A stretch of 64,000 bases of DNA from Circinella umbellata (GCA_025093555.1 JAIWNF010000044.1:124001-188000); one strand, 5' to 3'; shown: positions 11,287-24,190, counted from the stretch's first letter. Notes: generated by a model from the sequence alone, not told the origin. Translations and numbers: made by a program.

Positions 11287-11853
11287 ATGTCTTACCGCCA
11301 AGGAAACAACCCTAACGCTACTTCTGGTGCCGATTGGCAATACTCTGGTGCTCAAGTTGATCCAACCACAAACGATCAAACTTCCTCTGGTCAACAATAC
11401 GGTACCAATACAACTCAAGGTTTTGGTCAGACTACCCAATCTTCTCAACAACCACAAGGAGGCTATAGTACCCATAGCAATGCTACTGGTAATACCACCG
11501 GTCAGCAATATAGTGACCCACAACAAACTTCTGGCTTTGGATCGACTGGTCAAACCCAATCCACTGGATTAGGTCAACCACAACAAACCTCAGGATATAA
11601 TAACCAACAAGGATTATCTTCTCAAGATCCTACAAGTCAACAATACAGTAAGTCCTCAGGCCAACAATATGGTAGATCCTCAAACCAATATGGTGAGCCA
11701 CAAAGTCAATCCTATGGTCAACAACATAACCCATCCCTTGGTGATAAGGTAAAGGGTAATTTTGAGAAGATGACTGGTCAACTTCAAGGTGACTCTCAAA
11801 AGGCTGCTCAAGGTGAAGCTCGTGCCAAGGGACTTGATCCTACCTTGCAATAA
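11287..11853 (+). CDS. Gln/Gly/Ser-rich low-complexity protein with C-terminal CsbD-like segment
   Basis: Single exon, 188 residues. Residues 1-150 are disordered and built on imperfect repeats of the type SSGQQYG, TTGQQYS and SSGQQYGRSSNQYGEPQ. The last about 38 residues switch to a charged amphipathic helix region (LGDKVKGNFEKMTGQLQGD then SQKAAQGEARAKG), which resembles the KxKGxxxxxxGxLxGD pattern of CsbD-like stress proteins. Codons look optimised (many CAA, GGT and TCT), and a TATA box lies close upstream, suggesting high or stress-induced expression. A role as a stress or dormancy protein is inference; the low-complexity part could also drive phase separation. The domain call is moderate. 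Confidence 0.75.
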   Translation: MSYRQGNNPNATSGADWQYSGAQVDPTTNDQTSSGQQYGTNTTQGFGQTTQSSQQPQGGYSTHSNATGNTTGQQYSDPQQTSGFGSTGQTQSTGLGQPQQTSGYNNQQGLSSQDPTSQQYSKSSGQQYGRSSNQYGEPQSQSYGQQHNPSLGDKVKGNFEKMTGQLQGDSQKAAQGEARAKGLDPTLQ

Positions 11854-12203
11854 ACCTTCCCCCCCTCCTCTCTTTCAAATTATTGTTATATTTCTCCCTT
11901 TTAATGGCCATTACTATTGTAAATAATAAATGAAGAAAAAAATTAGTAAGTTAGCAATCTTTGCTATCTTTGCTATTGTTCTACAGAACAATTTGTAAAT
12001 AAAATCGAATAAAAGCTATTTTTTTGTTTAAAATTTAAAGTGATACAATATAGCTGTAGGAACTATTGCTGTTTAGGGTCTTGATGTGTTACAAGAGTGA
12101 AAATCAAAAGTGTATATGTATAAACCTTTGGTCTTTTTTGTTTTTCGAAAACTGTTTTATTCTCTACTTTTTTTTTTGAATTAACTATCTACCACTTTGA
12201 TTT
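11854..12203. other. Intergenic
   Basis: 3' flank of the CsbD-like gene, with AATAAA-like sequences near 11926 and 12000, and the short promoter region of the next gene. T-rich from about 12140. Nothing else seen. Confidence 0.5.
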
Positions 12204-13285
12204 ATGTCCCAACAAAGTTCTGTCGAAGATAGCACATTACCGTATGACCCTAATACATCACTGCCTCACTCAATAATATCTAATTCAGACTCTAACATTG
12301 AACCGACCTTAACTCGCGATCGTAATAGTTCATTGTCAGTTCTTGAACATTTAGACTCTGTCAATAACAATGCAGATCAGCAACAGGAACAGGAACTGAA
12401 TCACCATAGCCAAAGTGAATTCAATTCCACCGCCACCAATGATCGACACCATGCTTTTGAATCTGAAGGGGAATCTTCTCTTTCGCAACACGTAACTCCA
12501 CGAAACAGTTACAATAACGACGGGTACGGGGACACCGAATACGAAGACGAAGACGTAGATAACTCTTCCCAATTAAGCTTAACTGGACAGCATGATAGTC
12601 TGTTGGTTGATGAGAATGACCACGGCTCACAAAATTCGTTTACTACTCCTCTTTCCCCACCAAGTATAAAACGAAATTATACGTTTCCTGACGAAAATTC
12701 AACTAAATTCACACCAAATTATTTCGCTGAAAAGAGAGGAGTAAAATCCCAAGACATGGTGCCAAATGATGCTGGCCCTGGTAACGTGGTTTTTTCCCTT
12801 TTGGTTTGGCAAACTAAAAAAAAAAATGGTTACTGATTTCCAGACATGTGTATTATCTTTTTTATCTCCCAATTATAGTCGAACCGATGCACACCATCAC
12901 CACTCAGAGACGATGTTTTAATAGAAGAGTACAGCCATACCCTACTCTCCGTAACCCTGGACCGCTAACTCGTCAACAAGTTCGAAGAGCTTTGGGTATA
13001 ATTACACCCCCATCTCCATCGATAACACCTGAAAGCGGCAGTACTCCAGCATCACACCCTATATCCACAAACTCACAAAGAACAAGCAACCACCCAGATG
13101 ATAACACCGTAATGTCATCTTCTTTATCCTCATCTTCGGAAGAAGTAGAAGCTTATATTACATCTCACCCAGCAATATTTTTATTAACACAACCTGGAAT
13201 TACTAGTGATGAAGACGATGACGATTTCAACGATGCAAATTCTGATGTTGGTTACAATAACTATGGGGATTTGGATTCAGAGTAA
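12204..13285 (+). CDS. Disordered Ser/Asn-rich protein, tandem paralogue lacking the BRCT region
   Basis: Exon 1 is 12204-12780, the intron is 12781-12878 (GTAACG...ATAG, phase 1) and exon 2 is 12879-13285; about 327 residues. It is a clear paralogue of the next gene. Both start MSxxxSSxxxxxPYDPN, both carry a HGSQNS block, a KRxxTFP block and a KSQ...GPGN end of exon 1, with an intron at the identical place, and both continue in exon 2 with an Arg-rich stretch (RRCFNRRVQPYPTLRNPGPL) and an acidic Ser-rich tail. This copy stops after GDLDSE, and no BRCT exons follow in 13286-13852. It contains no recognised catalytic or binding domain. It may be a truncated duplicate that has lost the C-terminal half, or a diverged gene. 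Function unknown. Confidence 0.7.
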
Positions 13286-13852
13286 TAATAATCATACTGA
13301 TGAAGCACTTCAACATATACAGAATTTCTTTAATCGGTAACGCACGAAAAATAATATAGGCTTTATACCGAACAGCTGTAAATACTTTTCTGTCACTTTC
13401 TCTTTGTTGATTCGTGCTGTGTGCCGTTGTCTTGTTATCGCATTAATACTACTATATTGATGCTAATATGGATGCATAATAGAAAAGAATACCTGAAGAT
13501 AATATATACAACACAAGCATATAAAATGAGATATATTTATTCAGTATCATTATAAAGCGAACAGCAACATTTGATTATCAAATGAGACGAAGCAATCTAT
13601 GTTTTGATGATAAAAGTAAAGTTAATCGTTTAAAATGCAGAAAGGAAAGAAAAAAGGATGCACACAAAATATTTTGACTTCTTTTATTACATAAACAAAC
13701 AAACAAAAACAGAAAAAAAAAATACCAATCTACGCTTGTTGCACTTATAATATAAAAAAAATTAATGATAGCTTATATATTTTTGGCAATATAAAAGTTC
13801 CGTCAGTTACGTGCTGCGTAAAATTATTTTACTTCACTTTTGTTGCGTCAAA
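13286..13852. other. Intergenic between tandem paralogues
   Basis: AT-rich DNA with no BRCT-like coding remnants in any frame. The stop of the upstream copy is followed by a further stop and a short frame reading HTDEALQHIQNFFNR, which I cannot place. The promoter of the BRCT gene must lie here. Confidence 0.5.
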
Positions 13853-16291
13853 ATGTCTACTGAACAAGATTCAAGTGAAGCAAACACGATCCCCTATGAT
13901 CCAAATGCTTCCTTTTCTGCCTCACTCTCTAATGAAAGTTTAGAACAACAACAACAAAGGGAACAAAATGAATCTGATCACACCAACAATTCTTCAGTCC
14001 ATCCTTCCAACAATAGTACTGTCTCAACTACTGGATATCATGGCGACACTGAAGGACCCTCTCAATCCCTGTCCTCCTCTCATTCTCAACAACGATCGTC
14101 TAGCTCTGGACAACGTTCAGATCAATCGCAACGCATAAAAGAAAACAGCAATGAATTTTCTCAACCTTTTCCCCGTACCAAGTCTTATGAAGGATCTTTT
14201 GAACATCTCAATCGAGAAAATGATCGACTCTTGCGCGATGGTAATGAGCATGGTTCACAAAACTCAATGTTTACTCCCCCAGAAATTGCAAGTTTAAAAA
14301 GAGGCAACACTTTTCCCTATGACAGACCTAGTAAAATCGCAGCAAAGGCCTTGGAAGAAAGAGATGGTATCAAGTCTCAAAATAATCAAGGTTCCCAAAT
14401 CCTTGGTCCTGGTAACGTATATAATTTTATTTGGAAAAGATTTATGGGCAATTTTTTGTATAAAAAAAAAATGAAGTTACTGAAAAAAAAGACAAATTTT
14501 AGTTGAGCATCTTCCTGAAGGCTGTGAACGTATCCGTACTCATCGAAATGTCGCAACAACTATTCTGAAAAATCAAACAAGCGTTTCCCGAAGACGACGT
14601 CAAGCAGCACAGACAATTCGAAATCCAACTGTTTTGTCAAGAGAGCATATTAGAGAGCAATTGGGTGTTCCACCCCCAAAACAGCACGAAAATAGTGACC
14701 AGAGTAATAATAGCCCTTCACCACTTAATTATCCTGAATCACCGTCAACTCGATATCGACCCGGAGAAGGTGAATCCTCGTCTTCTCAACCATCTTCACT
14801 TCTACATTCTTCATCTTCATTATCAGAAGATCGACTCTCTACTACTTCATCTCAACTAGAAAGATATCTACTTATTCATGGAGAATCTTGGACACCAGGA
14901 CATTATAATAACGATGATAATGAAGCAGCGTATGATCTTGATTCAGATGATGAGTCTATCAGCTATGGTGAATCTGATATGGAGACTTGGAGAGACAAAT
15001 CACCAGAAGTAAGGAAACGATGACTTATTCTAACCGATAATTATATAGTGGGATACACAAAGTAAGATAATTAATCTCTGAAATATTTTTACTATTTTTA
15101 TAGATCGGTTTTTCAGAATTACATATTCGAAGAGAAAAAGAATCTAATACGCTCCAAAATGAGAAACAGGCTAAAAAGCACGGCACGACTACTGCGACTA
15201 CTGCTAATACCGCTACTACGACTACTACCATTTCTAAAGGAAAATCATTACCTAAAAAGCAGCTTAAAAAGCAAAGTACGACGGTGACTACGGCTGTCGC
15301 TACTAGTTCAACTGTCCCTGAAAAAAACTCATCACCATCACCGTCATCTCAAAACCCTCCAAAGCGAAGATCTTCCAGACGTCAACAACAATTACAACAA
15401 AAACAAAAGTAGGTTAATCAATTTTCAAAAAAAAAGTCAGCAAACAAGTAGACTTTACTTTTTTACTGATGAGTAGGAACAATACTTATTTAGAGGGCAG
15501 AAAATTTATTTGAGCAACACCGTCGATGAACAAAAAGTAAGTGGGGATATGAAAGTGATAAAACTTTTATTTTACCTTAAGAGTGGAAATGATATCTAGG
15601 CTTCAAATGTTTCCTGCTTCAAGATTTTACTTATCTATTCAATTTTAGCATCGTAAACTTAAGAGATATTTAGACCTTCAAGGGCTTTTAGCGAACAATT
15701 TTGCCGATTGTGATATTTATATTGTGAAGGATATCAGTACACATACAGCAAGATCAAGATGTGCTCAGTTGATGGGCAAAGATGTTGTTACAATGGAATG
15801 GCTTGAAAAATCCGTTAAAAAAAGGGAAAAGATGACTGGTAAAGAATAAAAAGTTAGATAACGACTTAATATAATTAGATAACTAAAGATACATTTTTGT
15901 GCAATATATATATATATATATATAGAATATGATTATCGTATTAAAGTCGACGATCCCGAAAAAGTGAAAGAGATAGAAGATGTTGGCATTTACTTTAGTA
16001 AAGAATTTAAACCTTTGAGAGATATTGAACAAGTTTTTTATGGCCCATTATTCAAAAGAGTTAAGGTAATATAAAAGAGGATTAGATATATTAACTTTTG
16101 ATCAACTGTCATTTTAAACGTACGCTCTTATCTATATTTAATAGATTATAAAAAGTATCGATTCTCTTCAGCCAGGTAACATTGCTGTGATCATAAATGA
16201 CGATGATCCAGAGAAAGCTAAACTTGAAGAGAAAGGAATTAAACCCGTATTAATTGACGAATTCATTCGCGATCTTTCCAAAGATGAATAA
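13853..16291 (+). CDS. BRCT-domain protein with long disordered N-terminus
   Basis: Seven exons: 13853-14411, 14503-15008, 15104-15408, 15494-15536, 15649-15838, 15926-16065 and 16145-16291; every junction keeps the frame. The N-terminal half parallels the preceding gene. Exon 3 adds a Thr/Lys/Gln-rich linker. Exons 4-5 encode a BRCT fold: KIYLSNTVDEQK, then FADCDIYIVKDISTHTARSR, then VVTMEWLEKSVKK with the conserved Trp of the third helix. Exons 6-7 (GIYFSKEFKPLRD ... IAVIINDDDPEKAKLEEKGI ... VLIDEFIRDL) look like a second, degenerate BRCT repeat. BRCT domains bind phosphoproteins in DNA-damage and checkpoint complexes; that role here is inferred. No in-frame ATG lies between the stop that would follow an unspliced exon 2 (15023) and the start of exon 3, so the BRCT exons most likely belong to this gene. 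Confidence 0.75.
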
Positions 16292-17863
16292 CTATTACCA
16301 TTTTTTTTTTCTACTTAATATCCCCCCCCTCCTTTTTCAATTCATCACACTGTACAGTACGATTTTTTTTATATATAATACATAATTTGTAATATTTTTT
16401 CTAAAAAGAAAATTATTTTAAACGTTTATTAATCCCGTCATGAACTTTTCAAATGACATGACTATGTCGATTATTTTTATTTAATCTGGATCTATTATTA
16501 TTATTACAGAGCATATATGCCACGCATGTCTTGGCCAGACATAAGCACTGATGTCTGAACTAAAACATGTTTAATGTTGGGTATTATTATCATGATTTAT
16601 TACGTAAAGAGGAAGAAACAAAGAGATCATATTATGAAGCTAATGTATTACATCAACTCCCCTCCAAAAAAATTATAAAAAAATACAATAGACTTGCTCC
16701 TTGTCTTATGCCGAGTATCATCATCGTCATGCCCTTTGGTATCTTCTAATTGGACAGAAGACTCTTTATTTATGATGCCATCACACAAAGCGCTCGATGA
16801 TTCTACGGGTAGATAAAAAAAGATGTTGTATTTATATATATGTTACTGGATTAGTGACAAGAGAGAAGGTCACGCCCCACATTCGGCAAACACATCATTG
16901 TGGCAAAAACTTTTTTCAGGATAGAAAAGAACTCATGTGTAGTTTGCCAATCTGGTTTTATTGCCACAACTTGTCAACATGTTTTGCTTTTTGGTCATGA
17001 AATATATTTTACTTGATTCTGTTTTGGGCATTCGTTTGTTCTATTATACATTCTTTTGTTATTTGTACTATAGCAGGAAATACAACGTCTACTTTTCTTT
17101 ATTAGTAGAGCAATATCTCGTTCCTTTCCTAGTGACATTTTCCCTATTAACCTCACAGGGTTTTTATAATCTCTTAAATGACTTCTGAGCTATTTCAAAG
17201 CTAGTATTGTATTTTAAAGGAACAAAATAATGCAAAATCAGTAAAACAAAGTTAAAAACGCCAAAATTTGTTCACAGAATTTTAATTTTGGAAAAACCCA
17301 GCAATGAAAAAAGGTCGCAAGATTTGGATGACAATCAAATGATCAAAAGTATTTTTGGATTTTTTTTATTCAATAAATGATATTTATATATACACTCTTT
17401 AACATCAGTCAGCTGTGAAATCTATTTTTTATGCATCTATTTTTTCTCTTCTTGTTTTGAACAAGTATATCCGAAATTGGAACTTTTTCCGAGCGAGAAA
17501 CAAATACATCACTGCTACCTAAATTGCTTGATTTACATGAAATAAGAAGAGTAATAAAAAGCAACAGGGCACATACGTCAATTTGGTATCATTAAAGCGT
17601 AATGATAGAATAAAAATAACATCATGGGGGTCTTTGCTATAAGACTATCTGCCTACTAGATATTTAAAAAGTGCTTCACCTTTTATAGCTCATACCCTGC
17701 CACTGGATCAAACTCCGAAAAAAAGTTATTTTTATTGTGAAAAAGAGAAGCTCTTTGTACTTATATATAAATATGGTAACCACTGAAAGATTGTTTGCAT
17801 TTATCTTCTTTTTTTTCCTTTTCTTTCTTTTTTTACGTGATAACAATAGCATTCGTTGATAGA
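16292..17863. other. Intergenic
   Basis: Short open frames at 16567-16749, 16797-17000 and 16961-17188 have no recognised family. One frame around 16900-16980 reads CVVCQSGFIATTCQHVL, which could be the trace of a zinc-binding region of an old element, but there is too little to name. T-rich promoter sequence with TATATAAA near 17762 lies upstream of the kelch gene. Confidence 0.45.
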
Positions 17864-20800
17864 ATGATTATGTTTCTACAACGACGGTTCGCGATATTTA
17901 TACTATTACTGCAATTCTCGATAGACTACTGCCATGGTTACTTTAACGTTCCCAACTTACAAAACATCCTGCCCTTCGTAACCGAGATGGCATACGCGCA
18001 ACGCAATAACTCCCTTATATTATTCGGTGGTGAAGGTGAATCAGGCTCCTACACCAACGATTTTTTCCAGCTTACACAGACCGGAAATGACTTCTCATGG
18101 GCAACATTATCACAAATTAATCCACCACCACCAACATTCATGAGTCAGGCCGTTTATGTATATGAAAGTAATTCTTTCTTATTGATCGGTGGGATGAGTT
18201 CCGCCAATCAAGAACTCGCGGTTCCGATACAAATCTATCTTCACGACTTTGCCTCAACAAATTGGCAACCATGGAGTGGCAACAATGCAACAAATACAAC
18301 GAATATCCCTTTAAATCGTAAAGAATTCAGTGTATCACTGGATAATCAAGCCAGTCGTGTCTATGTTTATGGTGGTGCGATTAATGGTACTTTTGTTTTT
18401 AATGAGCTTTGGGCTTTCAATGTGGCAACCATGGCCTTTACACAGCTTCCGAGTTCCGATGTTGCACGATACGGACATTCGACTTCGTTACTGAGGTATA
18501 TAAATAATCATTTCATTCTTTATTTTGAGGGGGGGAGTTGCCAAGATTCTTTGTTTGACGTAGAAAAATAAGTAAAAACTAACAACATTTCTTTGTTTTA
18601 TTCTTACTATTACTATCACTTCTATAGTAATGGTTTACTTGTAGTCATTGGTGGTTCAATAGAGAGACCTACAGGTGAAAGACTATTAGCTTCTATGGAT
18701 CAGCTTTATGTATTTGACACTCGTTCAAATACTTGGTCAATACAAAATGTAACAGGTGTCACTCCTTCACCAAGATCAGCACACAACGCCGTCATTGGTA
18801 TGTTTTTTTTTTCTTTCTTTTTCTTTTTTTAAATTCCTTCTCTACCCCTAATGGTAGTACAAAACTGGAAATTCTCTTTGTTTTGTTTTTCTTATCATTG
18901 TTGACGCACTTTTTTTTATACTAAAAGCGTAAATTCTATATATAAAATTTTTAGGTTCAAATGATCAAATTATTGTGTATGGAGGTTAGTTTTCGTCCTT
19001 TATAGTAAGAAAAAAAAAACTAAAAAAGAGAGAGGGATGACAGTATAACAATAAATGGATGGGAGAAAATAATAACAATCTGTAACATCAACCTAAAAGC
19101 CATCTACCTCCTTAATTAACAAGCGTGTACTTTTATGCAGGTAACAATGGTGGTGATTTTCGTACGCGCCTATTTATCAGTTCTGTGGTCATTTTGGACA
19201 CTGCATCTTGGACCTGGATCACGCCACCTTTGGAAGGGACCCCGCCCTCTCGTCGTTCTTATGCAGCTGCTGGGATACTGGATGGTACCCATCTAACCGT
19301 AGCATTTGGTAGGCTTTTTTTTTGGTGCTGACGGTCCAGCCTCCTTTCTAAAAAATAGACTTTTTTAATATGTTTTTTTATAATAGGTTCATCTCTAAAT
19401 CTACGTTACAACGATCTAAATGTACTATCATTATCTGATTATGAATGGCTACGAAGTTTCGATGAACAAGAAGAAACCTCAGGGCTGAGTTCCGGAGTGA
19501 TTGCAGGTATTGTCATAGCATCCGTGGTTTTGTTGATCATCATACTTTTCCTTTTATGGCGCTTCCAATCGTACTTCCGTTGGATTGTTACACGTATTCA
19601 TGGTGATCTATGGCGACCAAGGTACAAAAAAAATTGAGATTAGACATAAAAAAACTAGTTTACTGATCGCTTACATTATTACACTATTATATGATAATTT
19701 ATTAGAGCGGGTGAACCAGTATGGGCTGAAACAACGCGTATGTGCTGTAAAGTATTCCTTTTGCTTTTGTTTGCCGCCTGTCTTGCTTTTATCATCCGAC
19801 AAGCAGTTACCAGTCCAAGTGTGCTTCAGCGTATTGAAGAGCGAGTTCCCCAAGTAGATGTACCTGGTAAATATATTTTTGTTTTTATTTATTTTTTTAC
19901 TCTTTGGGATTCGAGCAATGTATAAAAATAGTTTGATTGAATGTTTTTTGTTTGGACTGTTTCTATTCTCTGATACAACACTATAAATAATAATATTAAA
20001 CTTTACTTTCTAACTTTATAATAATAGACATTCGTTTTTGTTTCGAAGGTTATCCAACTTATCCAAGCCCATTTGATGCAAGAAATCCTGGTGTCGTGTG
20101 TCAAACAAACACTGGATTTGGGTGTTCAGATTTTATTGTACCTTTAAATATGAGTGAATTTTCACCAGTATTTGCATCCAGTCTTGGTCCTGTCTCATGT
20201 TTTTTATTCCGCGCACCCAACTACTTTCAAATGACAGAAACTTCTGGTATCAACAACGGATCCCATCTATTATTTTATCCCGTTGGAGACACATCAATTA
20301 CTAATAGTCAAATACATGTCTCTACATATCCAAAAGAAATGGATCCAAATGTCAAAGTCTATGGAATCCAAGATGATATCGATGTCGTTATGTCTGATAT
20401 AGATGTGATTAATTGGATGAACGGTGAACGTAACGACATTCAAACAGAAAACATATACAGTATGGTACCTTCGTCCTACAATGCGCTCAGTTATGAGCTG
20501 GTCGATCGTCAATATTTGCAAGACGTTGGATGGAACTATATTGGGTTCTCCCCAATCACCAACTCAACACCTCAAATCGAAACTACCTTTCGTCAAGAAG
20601 CACCTAATCCAAATTATACATTAAATCACGATGATTTGGGTCTAATAGCTATTTACCCTTCCAAGTTTGTTGTGGCACGTGACCGTGAAGTAAAAATGTA
20701 CACTTTACTCAATGCACTCGGATTCATCGGTGGTATTTTTGGTCTATTATTAGCATTACAAACATGGCTGTTTGGTTATCGACCTCGGTCCCCATGGGGC

Positions 20801-21268
20801 GTTGTCCAACGTTGGTCTATTGGTGATATGAGACAGTCCTTACTAAACGGCCTTAGTGCCAATTTCCGAACGGCACCTGAAACAGGTATTCCATTTATTC
20901 ACCCAGTTCATCGTCGGTTCAGTGTTTTGAATACACTTACGGCTCAGGAGACTGAACGAGAACGTATCGCGAGAGTAGAAGAGCGCATGCAAGTATTGGA
21001 ACTGTTATTTAAGGCCTACTATGTAAATGATGAAGTATTTCGATCTTTGGATAATGCAAATCGTCGTGAGACGGGTATTATACCTAATTCGGATAGTGGC
21101 CCGTTATTTCCATCTTCCTTATTAGAAAAAGGGGTAAGGTCAAATAATAACGATGCTGAAACAAGCAGTCTTAGTAGTCACGATGGTATTTCACGTCGTA
21201 ATCATCGCCGTTCAAGCACATCAAATAGTTCAGATGATACACCTTCTCAACAACCCCTTAACCCTTAA
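17864..21268 (+). CDS. Kelch-repeat multi-pass membrane protein
   Basis: Seven exons: 17864-18495, 18628-18797, 18955-18984, 19141-19308, 19387-19621, 19706-19866 and 20028-21268; about 878 residues. It begins with a signal peptide or anchor (MFLQRRFAIFILLLQFSID). Kelch-type beta-propeller blades follow to about residue 350 (repeats such as NSLILFGGEGE, NSFLLIGGMSS, SRVYVYGGAINGT, GLLVVIGGS, QIIVYGGNNGG). Next come a first membrane helix at about 369-390 (GVIAGIVIASVVLLIIILFL), a second at about 427-445 (VFLLLLFAACLAFIIRQAV), a soluble region of about 240 residues with conserved-looking Cys and N-glycosylation sites, and a third helix at about 692-718 (LLNALGFIGGIFGLLLAL) followed by LFGYRPRSPWG and a Ser-rich cytoplasmic tail. 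A role in cell-surface sensing or wall interaction is inference. I chose the ATG at 17864 because it starts directly before the hydrophobic segment; ATG at 17873 is equally possible. Confidence 0.85.
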
Positions 21269-22556
21269 TAATAATATTAGTCCTAGTAATACTTGCAATG
21301 GTATTTTATTACATAAGTAATCACTATATCTTTTTTTTATTCTCTCTTCCTCTCATACGCTTCCTTTCATTCTCTTTTGTTTTAGATACCGCTTCAAATG
21401 TACATTTCTTTCTTTTTTGTGTATGTCTGTGAGACCTATTAATGATACATATTTTTTTTTCGATTTATAATAATAATACACATATTTTCCTAACGCAAAA
21501 AAATTAAATAATTCATCATAGCATATTTAAAATAGCTTTTGTCTGACTATATGATGTTATTCTACTATTGAATATTACTATAAACGGTTTTTTCCGATTC
21601 TAATAAACAATGGCTTAGTATATCCATAAACACCAGAGGAATCTCTACTTTGATTATTATACTGTTCGTAATCGATCACTTTTTTTATTCCCGAAGACAA
21701 CAGCCGTTAAATATATCCATCTTTTCACTGAAGTCGTTAGCTAGAAAAGAATGCATTTTATGAATGCTAGCGAATATTAGACAAAAACGGATATGTTTTC
21801 TGGTTCAACAATGCCATATATAATATATTTATATGCGATATGACATCATGCCTCTTGAAGAGAAGCTTCTAGACCGTTATATTGCGTTAAAAACAAACAG
21901 AAAAAAAGATTAAGTGCCCTATGTATACTATTGTGAAAAAGGCAAAAGATGATTGTCTCCTATCATAACAAATATGATGACCCCTAAATCCGCAAAGTTT
22001 CCTAGGCTTGTTATATAACTTAAATAGTTTTATAAAAGAAACTATAAATACATGATCTTGCGTTGAAACAATCAAGCTTACTAACACCAAAATCTTCTTG
22101 CTTGATCTCGAGCGCCTGAATTCTTAACATACAGGATTACCAAATTAGAATGTCATTTTTTCTCAAATCAAAGTAGTTTCAAGAAAAAAATAGCTGTTAA
22201 TTTTTGCCTGGATATGTGTAGAGTAAATTACAATTGATGACACCACTACGTCATAATAGCGTTTGACAAGTATCCATTATGACTAAAACATGAAATGTCA
22301 TATGGGCTCTCATAATAATGCTACGCCCATTGTTTTGACTTGTACCTGAAATCGTAGCATTCTTATTGACGTCTTTTCAGAAAACCAAAATAAAAAATAG
22401 TCGTTGAGATATCATATTTTATAAAAAATTTAATAGCTTCATTTTTCTTAACAATAAAAACAAGCGTTAAATTAGTCAATGAGAAATGAGAAATGAAAAA
22501 AAAAGAATGAATAACAATTATTATAACAATAATGATATCATTATGAATCTATTATA
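21269..22556. other. Intergenic, convergent gene ends
   Basis: Lies between the 3' ends of the kelch gene (+) and ornithine decarboxylase (-). No frame or RNA structure recognised. A minus-strand open frame at 21887-22090 has no family signature. Confidence 0.5.
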
Positions 22557-24190
22557 TTATTCAAAAGTGTTTGTGTAAATAACTTCGGGCTGCTTGAAGC
22601 CATTAAATTTCGAGGCAGCACAAATTGTATATGCGCCCATATTTTCCCAGTAAATCCAATCGCCATCGTTTAAAACAGGTAAATTAGCCTCTTTAGCAAG
22701 GCAATCGATTGAATCACATGTAGGTCCCCAGATACTGCTATTAAATGTTCTTTCGTCGCCATTAATAGCAATATCATCATTCTCATCATCAAAAGTTAAA
22801 TTGCCACCGCGCGACAGAACTTTTGGATGTACCACCTGATGATCGAACAAGATACAGTTGAATGAACCATACATACCATCATTTACATAATCTATTCAAT
22901 AAAGGTGTGTTTCCGTTAGTTTTATATTGTTAATCGGCAATTATATAAATAGACAGACATTACAGTTAACTTACACATATATTGGGTCTCATTCTCTTCA
23001 GTAACAACGGTTCTACGACCAATCACATGAGTACACACGGTAAATGCGGAAGCAACATAATAACGACCAGGTTCAGCAATGACACGCACATCTGAAGGAA
23101 ACATGGCATCTACTGCGGGACCAAGAACAGCTGCGATTTTTTCAAATGTGATACCATCTGTGACATCGCCTGAAGGAAAACCACCTCCGACATCCAACAT
23201 ATTGAATTTAAAACCCATAGCTTCACCTTGATCAAATGCCCAGCGTGCACGGACCACTGCATCAGCAAATGAATTTTCATCCAAGCATCCAGATCCAACG
23301 TGGAAACTAATTAATAATTATAGAAACGGAAAGAAAAGATGATGAGCAAGAGAAATTCACATGATAATACATTATTGACGAATATATATTATTAATTTGT
23401 TTACCTGACACCAACAACATTGAGATTCAATTCCTTGGCAGTTTGTAATAAACCTTTCACAGTATCCAAAGGAGCACCAAACTTCAAACCAAGTTGACAT
23501 AATGATTTGGAATCATCGGTAAGAATACGTACAAGCAATTCAGCATTAGGATACAACTTTTTGATTTTGTATAACTCTTCAGCATTATCAAAAGTCATAC
23601 GAGCTACATTATTTTGAGCAGCGAACCGAATGAAACTAGCTTGTTTACAAGGGTTGGCATAGATAATACGAGATGGCTCTACGCCTGAAGATAAAACTTG
23701 CTGGATTTCGGACTTGCTTGCACAATCAAAACCGATACCAAGCGAAGCCAATAATTTGACAACCATCGGATCGGGGTTTGACTTTATGGCTAGTATTTTT
23801 TTAAAAAAAAATAGTAAAAAAAAAAAATAATTAGTTTGAGATCGCCACCGAGAAAAAAGAGAAAGACTCCTGTGAAATTTGATTCATGATAATAATGCTG
23901 ATACAAATAAGATATGGCGGAGATGCTTTACCAAAAAAAGGTTCAATACGTGGCAATAATGCCTTCCAACGTAAATGTTGTCGATACACTTCACCCAAGT
24001 CACCAACGAAAAATGCATTTTCTTGATCGAGTTCCCATTTTTGAGTAGACATCGCGTCCAATTTGTCTTTGATGACTTGTTTAACGCTGCGCGTATAGAC
24101 AGGTTTATCTTGTAAAGGTTGTTTGTTGAACAATTTGGTTTGTGGTGTTGCTTGATCAAGCAAAACAGCGGTTTCCAATTCAGTATGCAT
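22557..24190 (-). CDS. SPE1: Ornithine decarboxylase
   Basis: Converts L-ornithine to putrescine (PLP enzyme; the committed step of polyamine synthesis; cytosolic). Exons on the minus strand: 24190-23932, 23789-23405, 23306-22975 and 22891-22557; 436 residues, normal for the family. The PLP lysine sits in AIKSNPDP, the first codon of which is completed across the exon 1/2 junction. Other landmarks are GFDCASKSEI, FHVGSGC, the phosphate-binding DVGGGFPSGD, EPGRYYVASAF, YYVNDGMYGSFN, FDH and the active-site Cys in WGPTCDSIDC. The usual KCN next to the lysine is KSN here. The start codon is the first AUG of the transcript, because the more than 500-nt leader contains none; the leader carries a probable regulatory non-AUG frame (24432-24602) and a TATA box at 24737-24744. 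Identity is near certain. Confidence 0.97.

Noticed and set aside
12848..13285. Second half of the first tandem paralogue as its own gene
   Set aside because: No suitable start; the frame joins 12204-12780 through consensus splice sites at the same place as in the paralogue.
16797..17188. Overlapping plus-strand frames with a Cys-rich phrase (CVVCQSGFIATTC)
   Set aside because: Too short and broken to assign to any family; noted only in the intergenic entry.
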